This document shows, in pieces, positions 18,919 through 28,794 of a stretch of 64,000 bases of DNA. Each line of letters opens with the position of its first letter. Within the stretch, counting starts at the first letter, position 1. The DNA lies in the NCBI RefSeq assembly GCF_026725475.1, contig NZ_CP109967.1, forward strand, positions 186,001 to 250,000. Direction: 5' to 3'. The notes beneath the pieces are model-generated. The model saw nothing but the letters and a program-made list of their open reading frames with translations. It was not told the DNA's origin and ran no database searches. The stretch comes from Catenovulum adriaticum. Lineage in GTDB: Bacteria > Pseudomonadota > Gammaproteobacteria > Enterobacterales > Alteromonadaceae. The translations under genes and the position numbers were made by a program.

Positions 18919-20547
18919 TTAGCTTAAATGTCTTTGTTGGCGTTGAGCAAATTTATTTTGGCTGGTCGATTCAGTTTGTTGCTCTGCGTAGAGTTTAAGG
19001 GTATCAAAACGGCTTTTTAATTTTGATGCTGCATAATCTTTTTCAATTTTTGAGATAACCAATTGGTGCCTTTCTGGAAATAAAGCTTCAACAGCTTGTG
19101 ATACCAACTCGTAAAGTCGTTTTAAGTTTATTTGGTGAGTTTGTCCTGTTTTTTCAAACAGCCAGTTAGTCATTGCTAAAAAGTCATCAAATGGATTATC
19201 GGCTAAAATATGTGGTAGCGAATGTTTGAAGCGTCCGGAATTACTAATCATATCCCAGTATCTGGCGAAACGATTTACTAGCTGCATAGTTGAAAAATCT
19301 ACGCGGTCTGTACTTAATATATTAAAAGGCGGTAATGGATTAAACCGTAAGTCAAAGGCTTGTGTATGGCGAATAATAGGACTGCCTTTTAAGCGTTTTA
19401 AAATACCCAGTTGAATTTCGTGTGGTCGGCATTGGTAAAGTTCGTTAAAGCTGTCTCTGAAACTTTCAAAGGTTTCGCCCGGTAATCCAAAAATAAGATC
19501 GGCATGTATGTGGGCGTTGGTATTGTCTTTAAGCCAAATTAAATTTTCTTTAGATTTAGCGTTGTTTTGTTTACGGCTAATATTGGCTTGAACTTGCGGA
19601 TCAAAAGTTTGGATACCAATTTCAAATTGTAAGCTGCCTTCTGGAAATTGAGTGAGTAGTTCTTTTAATTTTCGTGGGAGATGATCGGGTACAACTTCAA
19701 AATGCAAAAAGAGATCATCACTCATTTTATCTAAGAAAAACTGCATGATTTGCATCGTTGTTTTAATGTTTAAATTAAAAGTTCTATCAATAAATTTAAA
19801 GTTTCTGGCCCCTCGTTGATAAAGAATTTCCATTTGTTCTAAAAATAGCTCGAGTTCAAATGGATTTGATGCCGTATCTAATGACGATAGACAAAATTCG
19901 CATTTAAACGGGCAACCACGTGAAGCTTCAACATAGAGCAAACGGTTTTTTAAATCTTCATCGCTGTAATATTGGTAAGGTAATTCAATGTCGGTGAGTG
20001 CAACAGGTTTGGCGTTAAGCACTTTTTGTTCAGGTTCGGTTTTATTAAAAATGTCTTTACATAGCTTATAAAAGCTTAAATCGGCGGCTCCGGTAATAAC
20101 ATAATCTGCCGATTGGACGATGGCTTGTTGCTCGGTTTCGTAGCTGACTTCAGGACCACCTAATACGATTTTTATTTCAGGGGCGACGACTTTTAATAAG
20201 CTAACCACATTGGTAGTTTCTACTATGTTCCAAATATAAACACCAAATCCGACTATTTCAGGTTTAGCCGCTAAAATTTGTTCAACAATATCGATAGGGC
20301 GCGTTTGTATAACAAACTCTTTTATTTTGGCGCAGCTTTTTAACTCTTTTAAATTTGCATACAGGTAACGTAAACCAAAGCTGGCATGAATAAATTTAGC
20401 ATTAAGTGTTGCAAGTACGATTCTAGTTGAGGTGTGAGCGTATCCATCATTTTCTTGCTCGGTTTGTTGAGCTGCATTAGACGGTTTATTGTCTGGTAAA
20501 TGAATAGGAGTTATTGCGAGCTTAGGATCGAATTGTTGCGTTGCCAT
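18919..20547 (-). CDS. B12-binding domain radical SAM protein
   Basis: A 542-residue cytoplasmic protein with an N-terminal cobalamin-binding Rossmann-like domain (about 40-175; VGFGVYIWN, VLGGPEVSYE) and a radical SAM core (about 205-420) holding the cluster motif GCPFKCEFC. The C-terminal region resembles the DUF4080 tail found in a common family of these proteins. Family members are predicted methyltransferases or C-C bond-forming enzymes; this subgroup is widespread in Alteromonadales with no assigned substrate. It is a single gene. The GAP.. loop DHLHxGDH seen in some B12-binding enzymes is not present. Confidence 0.82.
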   Translation of the reverse strand: MATQQFDPKLAITPIHLPDNKPSNAAQQTEQENDGYAHTSTRIVLATLNAKFIHASFGLRYLYANLKELKSCAKIKEFVIQTRPIDIVEQILAAKPEIVGFGVYIWNIVETTNVVSLLKVVAPEIKIVLGGPEVSYETEQQAIVQSADYVITGAADLSFYKLCKDIFNKTEPEQKVLNAKPVALTDIELPYQYYSDEDLKNRLLYVEASRGCPFKCEFCLSSLDTASNPFELELFLEQMEILYQRGARNFKFIDRTFNLNIKTTMQIMQFFLDKMSDDLFLHFEVVPDHLPRKLKELLTQFPEGSLQFEIGIQTFDPQVQANISRKQNNAKSKENLIWLKDNTNAHIHADLIFGLPGETFESFRDSFNELYQCRPHEIQLGILKRLKGSPIIRHTQAFDLRFNPLPPFNILSTDRVDFSTMQLVNRFARYWDMISNSGRFKHSLPHILADNPFDDFLAMTNWLFEKTGQTHQINLKRLYELVSQAVEALFPERHQLVISKIEKDYAASKLKSRFDTLKLYAEQQTESTSQNKFAQRQQRHLS

Positions 20548-20700
20548 ATTGGTTCTTAATTACCTAGAAAAATCTAGCCGATATGATACAGCAATCATGC
20601 GGTTGATTCAGTATCATTTTTAGTAAATTAGCAAAGGGGGTGTGCTCAGTTTTTAATTTTTCTGTATTTTGAGATATTTAATTTAAACTAGGTGAATTTT

Positions 20701-20732
20701 AAAAAGCCATTGCGCTCACACAATGGCTTTTA
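20701..20732 (-). terminator. Rho-independent terminator of the slyD operon
   Basis: On the minus strand a GCCATTG / CAATGGC stem is followed by TTTTT, just past the slyD stop. Confidence 0.78.
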
Positions 20733-20743
20733 AACAGGCACTT

Positions 20744-21232
20744 TTAGTGTTCGTGCCCACAGCCGCCTTCAGCATGCACATGACCGTGTGCTAATTCTTC
20801 TTCGGTTGCTTCACGTACTTCAACCACATCAACATCAAAAGTTAATGTTAGGCCTGCTAATGGATGGTTACCATCAACAGTGACAAAGTCATCTTCAATT
20901 TTTGTGATAATAATTGATTGCTCGCCTTGGTCTGTACTGGCACGTAATTGCATACCTTCATGAATTTCTTCAATTTGGTCAAATACATCAATTGGTAAAC
21001 GTTGTACTAAACCTTCGTGGTGCTCGCCATAGGCGTTAACAGGTTCAATTGTGCAAACAAATTTGTCACCCGCTTGCTTATCATTTAATTCAGCTTCTAA
21101 ACCCGGAATTAAAAAGCCTTTGCCCTGAATAAAATTAAGTGGGGCTTTGCCTTCTGACGTATCAAGAATCTCATCATCGCTGTTTTTAACTTGGTAGTGC
21201 ATAGAGACAACAGTATTGGCTGCTATTTTCAT
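20744..21232 (-). CDS. slyD: FKBP-type peptidyl-prolyl isomerase SlyD
   Basis: A 162-residue cytoplasmic folding helper. The FKBP domain (NTVVSMHYQVKNSDDEILDTS, FIQGKGFLIPGLE) is split by the insert-in-flap domain (about 70-120), and the C-terminus is a short His-rich metal-binding tail (HGHVHAEGGCGHEH), shorter than the E. coli tail. SlyD catalyses proline isomerisation and can deliver nickel to hydrogenase assembly. Its ATG overlaps the ygfZ stop (ATGA), so the two genes are cotranscribed. Confidence 0.93.
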   Translation of the reverse strand: MKIAANTVVSMHYQVKNSDDEILDTSEGKAPLNFIQGKGFLIPGLEAELNDKQAGDKFVCTIEPVNAYGEHHEGLVQRLPIDVFDQIEEIHEGMQLRASTDQGEQSIIITKIEDDFVTVDGNHPLAGLTLTFDVDVVEVREATEEELAHGHVHAEGGCGHEH

Positions 21233-22152
21233 TTACTTTCCTCATATTCTAGCGAGTAGGGTAGAGCGGACAGTTGCACGGTTTTGCTACTATCGTCTTT
21301 TACTCGAATTGACGTGGTGATATTAGTATCGGCAGCGAGTACTGCAATACCAAAAGTTTTTTGATCTAGCTGACAACTGTGAATGACTTCTCCAGCTCTG
21401 CGCCAACCTGAGCCCGCTTGAATTTCTAGAGTTGAACCCAATTCAATAGGATCTTCACTGCTAAACCCGAAACTGGCTTTTTTGTTTTTGCCCAAATAAC
21501 GCATTCGGGCGACGGTTTCTTGTCCCATGTAGCAGCCTTTTTTAAAGCTGATAGCGCCAATAGCGTGGGCATTTAACATTTGTGGAATGTATTCACTTTG
21601 GTGCTCTACTTCAATAAAAGGCCAAACGTGTTGACTTACTTTCGCATCAAAGTAGGCGGTATCTTGCTGGTCTAATTGTGCAAGCTCTGCTGGTAACTCG
21701 GCATCGCTAGCGCGCACAAAAAGCCCAAGATCTTGACTCATCAAGCATAGGTACCCATTAAAGATAGGCGTAACTTGATTAAGCGGTGTCTCAGCAAGCC
21801 CTTGCTTGTTAAGCCATTGAATTAGGCTTTCACCTTGTAAAGCTGATATTTTCCATTCACTGGTTGGAGCCTGGATTTCAACTTTTGAAAACACCCCAAA
21901 TTTTTGCAGTGCTTGTGCTGACGCTGCAATGCTGGATGTTTTTTGAAACAATAAAAAATTTTGCTCAACAGGCATTAAATAAAATAGTGACCAAGTTTTA
22001 CCTTTAGCATCACAGTGACAACCAAATGTGGCATCTTGTTCGCCAAGCTTAGCCACATCACAAGTGACTTGGCTATTTAAGTAGGTGGTTTGATCTTGCC
22101 CTTTAATCGAGATGGCTTGCCAGTTGGACAGTCTGATATGTGAAATAGACAT
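21229..22152 (-). CDS. ygfZ: Folate-binding iron-sulfur cluster protein YgfZ
   Basis: About 307 residues, of the aminomethyltransferase (GcvT)-like fold that helps assemble or repair certain iron-sulfur enzymes in the cytoplasm. The diagnostic KGCYMGQETVARMRYLG motif with its reactive Cys is at about residue 228. The start at 22152 (MSISHIRL) is preferred because GAGGT precedes it; an in-frame extension of four residues is possible. It overlaps slyD by four bases and is divergent from sdhE. Confidence 0.9.
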   Translation of the reverse strand: MSISHIRLSNWQAISIKGQDQTTYLNSQVTCDVAKLGEQDATFGCHCDAKGKTWSLFYLMPVEQNFLLFQKTSSIAASAQALQKFGVFSKVEIQAPTSEWKISALQGESLIQWLNKQGLAETPLNQVTPIFNGYLCLMSQDLGLFVRASDAELPAELAQLDQQDTAYFDAKVSQHVWPFIEVEHQSEYIPQMLNAHAIGAISFKKGCYMGQETVARMRYLGKNKKASFGFSSEDPIELGSTLEIQAGSGWRRAGEVIHSCQLDQKTFGIAVLAADTNITTSIRVKDDSSKTVQLSALPYSLEYEESK

Positions 22153-22412
22153 GAATAACCTCAATGGTGAATAGCTAGTTATAAGTGCGCACTGCTACCA
22201 ATTGTAAATACGATGACAACCTACATTGACAATATCGAGCTGTTACCTCAACAATTGTCAAATAGACAAATATCTAAATGAAATATCTTATTGTAGCAAA
22301 CCGAGAGGCGCAAAATATACCGTCATTTTTGTTATTCACAGCATTTATTTATTAGATCGCTTACTTTAAGCTATGCTACTTATCATTATTTTATTTTCTG
22401 GGTATTTTATTT

Positions 22413-22661
22413 ATGGAAAACGTTTCTAGACTTAGGTGGGCGTGTCGCCGCGGAATGTTGGAGCTTGATGTGATTTTTATGCCGTTTGTTGAAAATCACT
22501 ATTTGCAGTTACCTCAATCTGAAAAAGATGTTTTTCAACGTTTACTTAATGCGGACGATCCTGATTTATATGCTTGGTTTATGGGGCATCAAACCTGTGA
22601 TGATCCTGAATTTGCAAAGATGATTAAAAAAATACATAAATTAAACGGTGCACTCGTTTAG
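22413..22661 (+). CDS. sdhE: SdhE (YgfY) FAD assembly factor
   Basis: An 82-residue protein carrying the invariant RGMLELD motif (RRGMLELDVIF, residues about 13-23) that contacts succinate dehydrogenase. SdhE promotes covalent FAD attachment to SdhA and FrdA. The C-terminal part LLNADDPDLYAWFMGH is also typical. It overlaps the next gene by 14 bases, the usual sdhE-ygfX pairing. Confidence 0.93.
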   Translation: MENVSRLRWACRRGMLELDVIFMPFVENHYLQLPQSEKDVFQRLLNADDPDLYAWFMGHQTCDDPEFAKMIKKIHKLNGALV

Positions 22662-23076
22662 GTTAGATATTAAACCGAGCCAGCAGTATTTTATGCTGGT
22701 TAGCATTGGCGTTGTTTTACTGACGTTAAGTTGTGCTATTGCGTTTATTCCAAGGTGGTCCACTTGGTCGTTGATTACATTGCTTTTTAGTTTTTGTATG
22801 GCTGGCTGGACGTTAATGCATATTCGCACAACGCTTTATCAGCCTACGGTAATGTTGTTCTCTGATGATAACTGTGTGATTGACGATAAGGTTTATCAAG
22901 TCGCTTTCCATAGTTTTTATTTGGGAGATTGGTTTTGGCTTAAGTTGGTCGATAAAACGCTAGCCAATAGCCAGCCATTATATATCGTTTTAAGTCCAAA
23001 TATGATTGAGCAACCTTCAAAATGCCAGTTAAAGCGCTGTTTAAAAAGAATAAACAGCGCTAAAATTAAAACTTAG
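22648..23076 (+). CDS. ygfX: YgfX-like membrane protein
   Basis: A 142-residue protein with two adjacent membrane segments (about 16-34 and 39-56) and a C-terminal cytoplasmic domain, as in YgfX/CptA, the partner of SdhE (called a toxin-antitoxin pair in E. coli). The start is a GTG inside the end of sdhE. Sequence in the soluble part is poorly conserved, so the call rests on size, topology and position. It converges with nadB and overlaps its end by four bases. Confidence 0.75.
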   Translation: MHSFRLDIKPSQQYFMLVSIGVVLLTLSCAIAFIPRWSTWSLITLLFSFCMAGWTLMHIRTTLYQPTVMLFSDDNCVIDDKVYQVAFHSFYLGDWFWLKLVDKTLANSQPLYIVLSPNMIEQPSKCQLKRCLKRINSAKIKT

Positions 23077-24683
23077 AATTTATCGGGTGTGATAATACTA
23101 GGTGTTGGATTGTCTTGTAACTCAGGGTAATCTAAGTTGTAGTGTAAGCCTCGGCTTTCTTTACGCGACATGGCACAGCGAACAATTAATTCAGCTACAT
23201 CTAGTAAATTTCTTAACTCTAACAAGTTATTTGAAACTTTAAAGTTCGCATAATATTCTTGCACTTCTTGTTGCAGCAGTTCAATTCGACGCATCGCACG
23301 TTCTAGTCGTTTATTAGTACGAACAATACCTACATAATCCCACATGAGTAATCTTAGCTCGTGCCAATTGTGTTGAATGACGACTTCTTCATCAGAATCA
23401 GCTACCTGGCTATCGTCCCAGTGCGGTATATCTGGGTAATGAGTTTGGGTCATGGGGGTTGATAAAATGTGTGAAGCCGCGGCTTCAGCGAACACCAAAC
23501 ATTCTAATAACGAGTTGCTCGCCATACGGTTTGCGCCATGTAAGCCTGTATAAGCTACTTCGCCAATCGCATACAGACCAGCTAAATCAGTTTCGCCTTG
23601 CATATTGGTAATAACCCCGCCACAAGTGTAATGAGCTGCGGGCACAACCGGAATAGGTTGCTTGTGAATTTTAATGCCGTACTCTTTACAGCGTTTATAA
23701 ATATTGGGGAAGTGCTGTTTAATGAAACTTTTTGGTTTGTGACTAATATCCAGGTACATACAATCGGCCCCGAGACGTTTCATTTCATAATCAATGGCTC
23801 TTGCAACAATATCACGTGGCGCAAGCTCGGCCCGATCGTCAAAATCAGGCATAAATCGGCTGCCATCAGGCCGCAGTAAATAAGCCCCTTCGCCGCGCAG
23901 CGCTTCCGTTAATAAGAAATTTCGAGCATCAGGGTGGAATAAGCAGGTAGGATGAAACTGGTTAAATTCCATATTTGCAACTCGGCAACCTGCACGCCAT
24001 GCCATTGCAATACCATCACCACTGGCAATATCTGGGTTTGAAGTGTATTGATATACTTTGCTGGCCCCACCTGTGGCTAATATTACTTTAGTGGCTTTAA
24101 TCACTTCAACTTGTTCTTTGTTTCGGTTCCAAACGTAAGCGCCATAAACGGCTTTTCCGGTTTGCTTTGTTGTTCTTGAAGTAATTAAATCAACCGCATT
24201 GTAACGTTCAAATATATGAATGTTTTGGTGTGCCTGAGCACTGCGGATTAAGGTTTTCTGGACAGCTTTACCCGTGGCATCAGCGGCATGCAAAATACGT
24301 CTGTGGCTATGGCCACCTTCACGGGTTAAATGGTATTTTTGCTGGCCTTGTTCATTAGTGACGGTATCAAAAGGCACACCGTAGCTAATGAGGGTTTCTA
24401 AACTGTCACGGGCGTTTTCTGCGGTAATTCTGACCGCTTTTTCGTCACATAAACCAGCTCCGGCAACAAGTGTGTCTTGTACATGTGATTCTATGCTGTC
24501 GGTTTCATCAAATACCGCTGCAATTCCACCTTGTGCATAATAAGTTGAACCTTCTTTAAGTTTTGATTTACTAAGTACGATGACATTAGCTTTATCCGCA
24601 AGACGTAATGCTAATGTTAACCCGGCAGCCCCGGCGCCAATAACGAGTACGTCGCATGTATGTTCAACTTGGTGATTAATCAT
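23073..24683 (-). CDS. nadB: L-aspartate oxidase NadB
   Basis: A 536-residue FAD enzyme that oxidises L-aspartate to iminoaspartate, the first step of NAD synthesis. The N-terminal FAD site is DVLVIGAGAAGLTLALRLA, followed by STYYAQGGIAAV, a capping domain with HSHRRILHAADATG and FHPTCLFHP, and GLYAIGEVAYTGLHGANRMASNS. The helical C-terminal domain is of normal length. It lies divergent from rpoE, an arrangement conserved in many gammaproteobacteria. Confidence 0.95.
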   Translation of the reverse strand: MINHQVEHTCDVLVIGAGAAGLTLALRLADKANVIVLSKSKLKEGSTYYAQGGIAAVFDETDSIESHVQDTLVAGAGLCDEKAVRITAENARDSLETLISYGVPFDTVTNEQGQQKYHLTREGGHSHRRILHAADATGKAVQKTLIRSAQAHQNIHIFERYNAVDLITSRTTKQTGKAVYGAYVWNRNKEQVEVIKATKVILATGGASKVYQYTSNPDIASGDGIAMAWRAGCRVANMEFNQFHPTCLFHPDARNFLLTEALRGEGAYLLRPDGSRFMPDFDDRAELAPRDIVARAIDYEMKRLGADCMYLDISHKPKSFIKQHFPNIYKRCKEYGIKIHKQPIPVVPAAHYTCGGVITNMQGETDLAGLYAIGEVAYTGLHGANRMASNSLLECLVFAEAAASHILSTPMTQTHYPDIPHWDDSQVADSDEEVVIQHNWHELRLLMWDYVGIVRTNKRLERAMRRIELLQQEVQEYYANFKVSNNLLELRNLLDVAELIVRCAMSRKESRGLHYNLDYPELQDNPTPSIITPDKF

Positions 24684-24907
24684 GGTTTTAATGACTCAGT
24701 GTGAAAACGATTTTTGATTCAAGTGGGCTATTTTTACATTTAATTTTATTTTATAGAACTTTTTAAAGTTTAAATAGTCTATTAATTACAAATAGCCCAG
24801 ATTAAAGCGATGAATACTTAGTGTCATTCAAATAACGCTTATTCAAATAACTGGGCAAGAGTATAGTATGATGCATTATTATCTTGCAAACAGGAGCACA
24901 GACCTAG

Positions 24908-25489
24908 ATGAACTTAGATGTTACCGACCAACAGTTGGTTGAACGTGTTCAGCGTGGTGAAAAGCAAGCATTTAACTTGTTGGTTCAAAAGTACCAGCAC
25001 AAAATCACCAATTTAGTTGCTCGCTATGTTAAACATCCGGGCGATGTTGCAGACGTTGTACAAGAAGCTTTTATTAAAGCCTATCGTGCTTTACCTGGGT
25101 TTAGAGGTGAAAGTGCATTTTATACTTGGCTTTATCGAATATCGGTCAATAGCGCAAAAAATTATATCGCGTCTCAAGCGCGTAAAGTCGCGGTGAATGA
25201 TATTGATATTGGCGATGCTGAATTTATTGATAGTGCGGATTCACTTCGTGAAAATAGTTCACCAGAGAATTTGCTGATGTCGGATGAGGTAAAACAAACA
25301 ATTTATAGCTCAATTGATAATTTGCCTGATGATTTAAAAACGGCAATTACGCTTAGAGAAATGGATGGCATGAGTTACGAGGAAATCGCAGATATTATGG
25401 ATTGTCCTGTTGGGACGGTGCGATCACGTATTTTTAGAGCACGTGAGGCAATTGATAATAATTTACAACCTATGTTAAACCGAGCTTAA
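24908..25489 (+). CDS. rpoE: RNA polymerase sigma factor RpoE (sigma-E)
   Basis: A 193-residue ECF sigma factor. Region 2 (about 10-90) holds DVADVVQEAFIKAYRALPGFRG and FYTWLYRISVNSAKNYI; region 4 (about 130-185) has DGMSYEEIADIMDCPVGTVRSRIFRARE. It directs the envelope-stress regulon and is held at the membrane by RseA. It is the first gene of rpoE-rseA-rseB-rseC. Confidence 0.96.
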   Translation: MNLDVTDQQLVERVQRGEKQAFNLLVQKYQHKITNLVARYVKHPGDVADVVQEAFIKAYRALPGFRGESAFYTWLYRISVNSAKNYIASQARKVAVNDIDIGDAEFIDSADSLRENSSPENLLMSDEVKQTIYSSIDNLPDDLKTAITLREMDGMSYEEIADIMDCPVGTVRSRIFRAREAIDNNLQPMLNRA

Positions 25490-25571
25490 GCTAATTGGGA
25501 TTGGTTAACAGTTTTAAAATGTGCAAGTTGAATAAACTTGTTGTTTTTTCGAGCAAATAAGTGAAGTGAGT

Positions 25572-26183
25572 ATGAGTTCAAAAGTGAAAGAAAATATTTC
25601 TGCTTTAATAGATGGCCAACCTGACCAAGGTAAAACGCTTGATAAGTTAAAGCAGGATTCAAAACTTGCTGAGTGCTTTGGGCGCTATCATCTAATTGGT
25701 GATGCGATGCGAAACGAATTGCCAGCTCAACTTAATTTAGACATAGCTGATCAAATTGCTCAAGCGATAGACAAAGAGCCGGTTGTATTAGCGCCAAACG
25801 CAAAGCATACCGCTGCTGAACAAACGGCGACTGAAAAAGTCAAATCGAACAAAGTGGTTAGTTTTTTCCGACCTGCTATGCAATATGGGTTAGCGGCTTC
25901 ATTTGCAGCAGCTTTAGTAGTTGGATTTCAAGCAGAAGAACAAGCGGTTCATGTTCCTCAACCTGTATTACAAACATTCCCGATCGGTGGTGCACTAGAT
26001 CCGGTTAGCATGCAAGAGGTTGAAGCTTATCCGAGTATCAGCTCAAATGAAGCAGCTCTGCAACGACAGCGAATTAATGCGTATATTATGGATCATGCGC
26101 AGCAGCTTAAGACGCGTCAATACAATTCATTAGAAGCAGCAGAGGAAAGTCAACCTGAACAAGTTAAACCGCCAATCAATTAA
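25572..26183 (+). CDS. rseA: Anti-sigma-E factor RseA
   Basis: About 203 residues. The N-terminal cytoplasmic domain (KENISALIDGQ, LAECFGRYHLIGDAMRNELP) binds sigma-E; a single membrane segment lies at about 100-120 (YGLAASFAAALVVGFQ), followed by a periplasmic tail with the VHVPQPVLQTFPIGG segment. The start is set at ATG 25572, two codons after an in-frame GTG. RseA is cut by DegS and RseP when outer-membrane proteins misfold. Confidence 0.92.
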   Translation: MSSKVKENISALIDGQPDQGKTLDKLKQDSKLAECFGRYHLIGDAMRNELPAQLNLDIADQIAQAIDKEPVVLAPNAKHTAAEQTATEKVKSNKVVSFFRPAMQYGLAASFAAALVVGFQAEEQAVHVPQPVLQTFPIGGALDPVSMQEVEAYPSISSNEAALQRQRINAYIMDHAQQLKTRQYNSLEAAEESQPEQVKPPIN

Positions 26184-26208
26184 AATAATCTTTTCGCTGA
26201 CCTCAAGT

Positions 26209-27156
26209 TTGGCTAGGTGGGCAAAATACTTGTTAGTGGCAAGTTGCCTGATTTATAGTACAGCTTGGGCACAGTCAGATGCTAATGCTTGGTTAGAACG
26301 CATGAACCAAGCTATTAAAACGCTCAATTATGAAATGTCATTCGTTATTATTCAAAATGACAAAGCGGATCCTTGGCGTTGGTTTCATGGCACCATTGAT
26401 GGTCAAGAGCGCGAAATTTTAACTTCGCTTAATGGACCTGGCCAGCAACTTATTCGCAAAGGTGATACGCTAACGTATCTGCAACCAGAGCAAACCGCTT
26501 ATAGTATTAAAGATACGGTTTCGCATGGGCCCTTGCCTGAAATTTTGCGAGCTGATTTACAGCAAATTAAAGCTTCATACGTGGCCCATTTGATGGGTAA
26601 AAGCCGGGTTGCTGGCCTGCCTGCACGTTTAATTAGAGTTATTGCCAAAGACGATAATAGATACAATTATTGGCTATGGTTACATGAAAAAACGGGGCTA
26701 TTGTTAAAAGCTGCTATTGTTTCAAGAGCAGGTGAAATTTTGGAACAATTGCAGGTTTCACATTTGCAAGTCACAAATGAAGCCAGCGATATATTACATG
26801 AAATTCACCAAGCCGATTTACCAGAAGCCTTTACCATTAAAAATAGTGCGCCAATAAAAGCAGTTGACTGGGACATCAATTGGATGCCAAACGGGTTTGA
26901 ACCTGTTAAAGTTGATCGCCACTATTTGTTTGGGCGCAAGCAATTGGTTGACTATGTGATGCTTTCAGATGGTGTCGTCTGGTTTTCTGTTTACCTAAGA
27001 AGAACTGATGGAGAAGACCAAATTCCAAGTGCGGCTTTAAGTTCTGGCGCCAATAGTTATTTAACTAAAAAGATTAATCAGGCTGAAGTGACTGTGATAG
27101 GTAAAATTCCGTTAAAAACAGCAGAAAAACTGATCAGCTCTATTCGGTGGGAATAG
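26209..27156 (+). CDS. rseB: Periplasmic sigma-E regulator RseB
   Basis: A 315-residue MucB/RseB protein with a signal peptide (1-21, ending AWA), a LolA-like N-terminal domain (about 25-200) and a C-terminal domain (220-310) ending in VTVIGKIPLKTAEKLISSI. It binds RseA and shields it from DegS. The start is TTG at 26209, since no ATG gives a signal peptide. It is directly followed by rseC with no gap. Confidence 0.92.
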   Translation: MARWAKYLLVASCLIYSTAWAQSDANAWLERMNQAIKTLNYEMSFVIIQNDKADPWRWFHGTIDGQEREILTSLNGPGQQLIRKGDTLTYLQPEQTAYSIKDTVSHGPLPEILRADLQQIKASYVAHLMGKSRVAGLPARLIRVIAKDDNRYNYWLWLHEKTGLLLKAAIVSRAGEILEQLQVSHLQVTNEASDILHEIHQADLPEAFTIKNSAPIKAVDWDINWMPNGFEPVKVDRHYLFGRKQLVDYVMLSDGVVWFSVYLRRTDGEDQIPSAALSSGANSYLTKKINQAEVTVIGKIPLKTAEKLISSIRWE

Positions 27157-27612
27157 ATGTTATACGAAAAAGCGACAGTGATAGAGCGGTACAATAACGA
27201 TCTAATTTGGGTCGAAACTCAAATTAAAACGAGCTGTAATGCCTGTTCTCATAATTCTGAATGCGGTACAGGCATGATTGCAAAATCTTTAACGCCTAAA
27301 TCAAATAATGTATTGGTTGAATGCGCTCATGAAGTGGCTGCTGGAGAGCAAATAACAGTTGCTGTGCCGGAACAAAGCATAGTTTCGGGTGCGTTTATTT
27401 TATATGGTGTGCCTTTATTTTTGTTTATGGCGGCATTAATTGCCAGCCATTTTCTAATTCAGCTTGAGCTAATTAGTTTAGTGATTGCTTTGTTATTTGG
27501 CTGGCTAGGGTTTTATTTTGCGAGGCCTTTAACTAAACGCTTTAATCAAAACCAAAACTTGCCGTATGTAGTGCATGAACCTGCAGGATTTGTGTGTGTA
27601 CAATCTGACTAG
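27157..27612 (+). CDS. rseC: SoxR-reducing/sigma-E regulatory protein RseC
   Basis: A 151-residue membrane protein with an N-terminal cluster CNACSHNSECGTG (about 28-40), two membrane segments (about 80-100 and 105-125) and a short basic C-terminus. RseC proteins act in SoxR reduction and in flavin or thiamine-related redox chemistry. Its ATG follows the rseB stop immediately. Confidence 0.9.
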   Translation: MLYEKATVIERYNNDLIWVETQIKTSCNACSHNSECGTGMIAKSLTPKSNNVLVECAHEVAAGEQITVAVPEQSIVSGAFILYGVPLFLFMAALIASHFLIQLELISLVIALLFGWLGFYFARPLTKRFNQNQNLPYVVHEPAGFVCVQSD

Positions 27613-28739
27613 TCATTTTCTTCAATTTCATTTTTTTCAAATGAAATAATATTATCTACTTTCATTTCAAATGCTTCGACAAATGCATTTTTAATCAGTG
27701 AAATTAACGTGGCGAGCGTTGAAACTTCAGCGTTATCCAAGGTTCCGCTGATGGGAATGCGCGCGGCCACTAAATCACTATCGTTGTTTTCTAAAATATT
27801 GCCAAATAGCTCCATCGTGTTTTCAAAAATAAAGGTGAGTGGCCCATCGTCGTCTTGTTCAATATCTTCGCGCCATGAAAACACATTTAAATCATAAATT
27901 CCTGCTTTTAAATAACCATCAATTTGACCGTCTTTGCAGACCAATTCCATAGCACCATCAATCGCACCAGCTTCTATATCAAATGGGGTGTAAAATTTAA
28001 TTGCAGAATCTATGTGTTGAATTGGAAACCGTTGCATTTCGGCATTAAAGTCAAAGTTGGCTTTTTTAGTTAAAGTATCAAGTTGCCCCTTTAATTTTAG
28101 CGATGATTCACCCATTAGCTTCCCAGTAAAAGTAAATTGAGACGCTAGGCTTTTGCTGAGTTCTTGGCTATTGGTGATATTGGTTGCTTGCCCATGCAAA
28201 TCAGAAATATAAGTGTTGGTTTGGTCTTCATTTTTCGAGTTTATTAAGGTGATTTTTCCATCAGAAATTGACACTTTATCAATCGAAAATAATACAATAT
28301 CATTGGCGAGCCCAATCCAAGTATCTTCGTTAGTAAGTTTTTGGTGTTCATCTGTTGGTGTGACATCGGGTTCGTTATCATAAATGACAATTTCTGGCTG
28401 TTGTATTTGCATTTTCGTGACGATATTACCGCTAAAAAGTGCAGACCAAAGCAAAGATAAATCGAGTTGTTTAATACTTAACAAAGGTTTTTTGTTATTG
28501 TCTAAATCAATTGCATAAATGGCAATATTTTGTATGTTATAGGCGCCTCGATAAAGTTGTAAATCGACATCGCCAATTGAACCTGTTATCCCCTCTGCGT
28601 TTTGCAACGAACGGTTGGCTATTTGCTGGACGAAAAATGGCGCCAGAAGACGCAAAATAACTAAAACAATAAGGCTAAAGCACAGCAACTTTAACCTTGT
28701 TTTATACTTAGTTTTGGTTGCTGTGCTTGAAGTTTCCAA
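27609..28739 (-). CDS. DUF748/AsmA-like inner-membrane-anchored protein
   Basis: A 376-residue protein with one N-terminal membrane anchor (about 17-36) and a long periplasmic beta-rich domain. The motifs GSIGDVDLQLYRGAYNIQNI and SLLWSALFSGNIVTKMQIQQPEI are characteristic of DUF748/AsmA-like proteins, which are thought to help lipids or proteins cross the periplasm. It converges with rseC and overlaps it by four bases. No specific role can be assigned. Confidence 0.72.
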   Translation of the reverse strand: METSSTATKTKYKTRLKLLCFSLIVLVILRLLAPFFVQQIANRSLQNAEGITGSIGDVDLQLYRGAYNIQNIAIYAIDLDNNKKPLLSIKQLDLSLLWSALFSGNIVTKMQIQQPEIVIYDNEPDVTPTDEHQKLTNEDTWIGLANDIVLFSIDKVSISDGKITLINSKNEDQTNTYISDLHGQATNITNSQELSKSLASQFTFTGKLMGESSLKLKGQLDTLTKKANFDFNAEMQRFPIQHIDSAIKFYTPFDIEAGAIDGAMELVCKDGQIDGYLKAGIYDLNVFSWREDIEQDDDGPLTFIFENTMELFGNILENNDSDLVAARIPISGTLDNAEVSTLATLISLIKNAFVEAFEMKVDNIISFEKNEIEEND

Positions 28740-28794
28740 TATTACTGCTCCATTATTGGGTTATTTTTACTTAACTTATTGTAAAAATTACGGG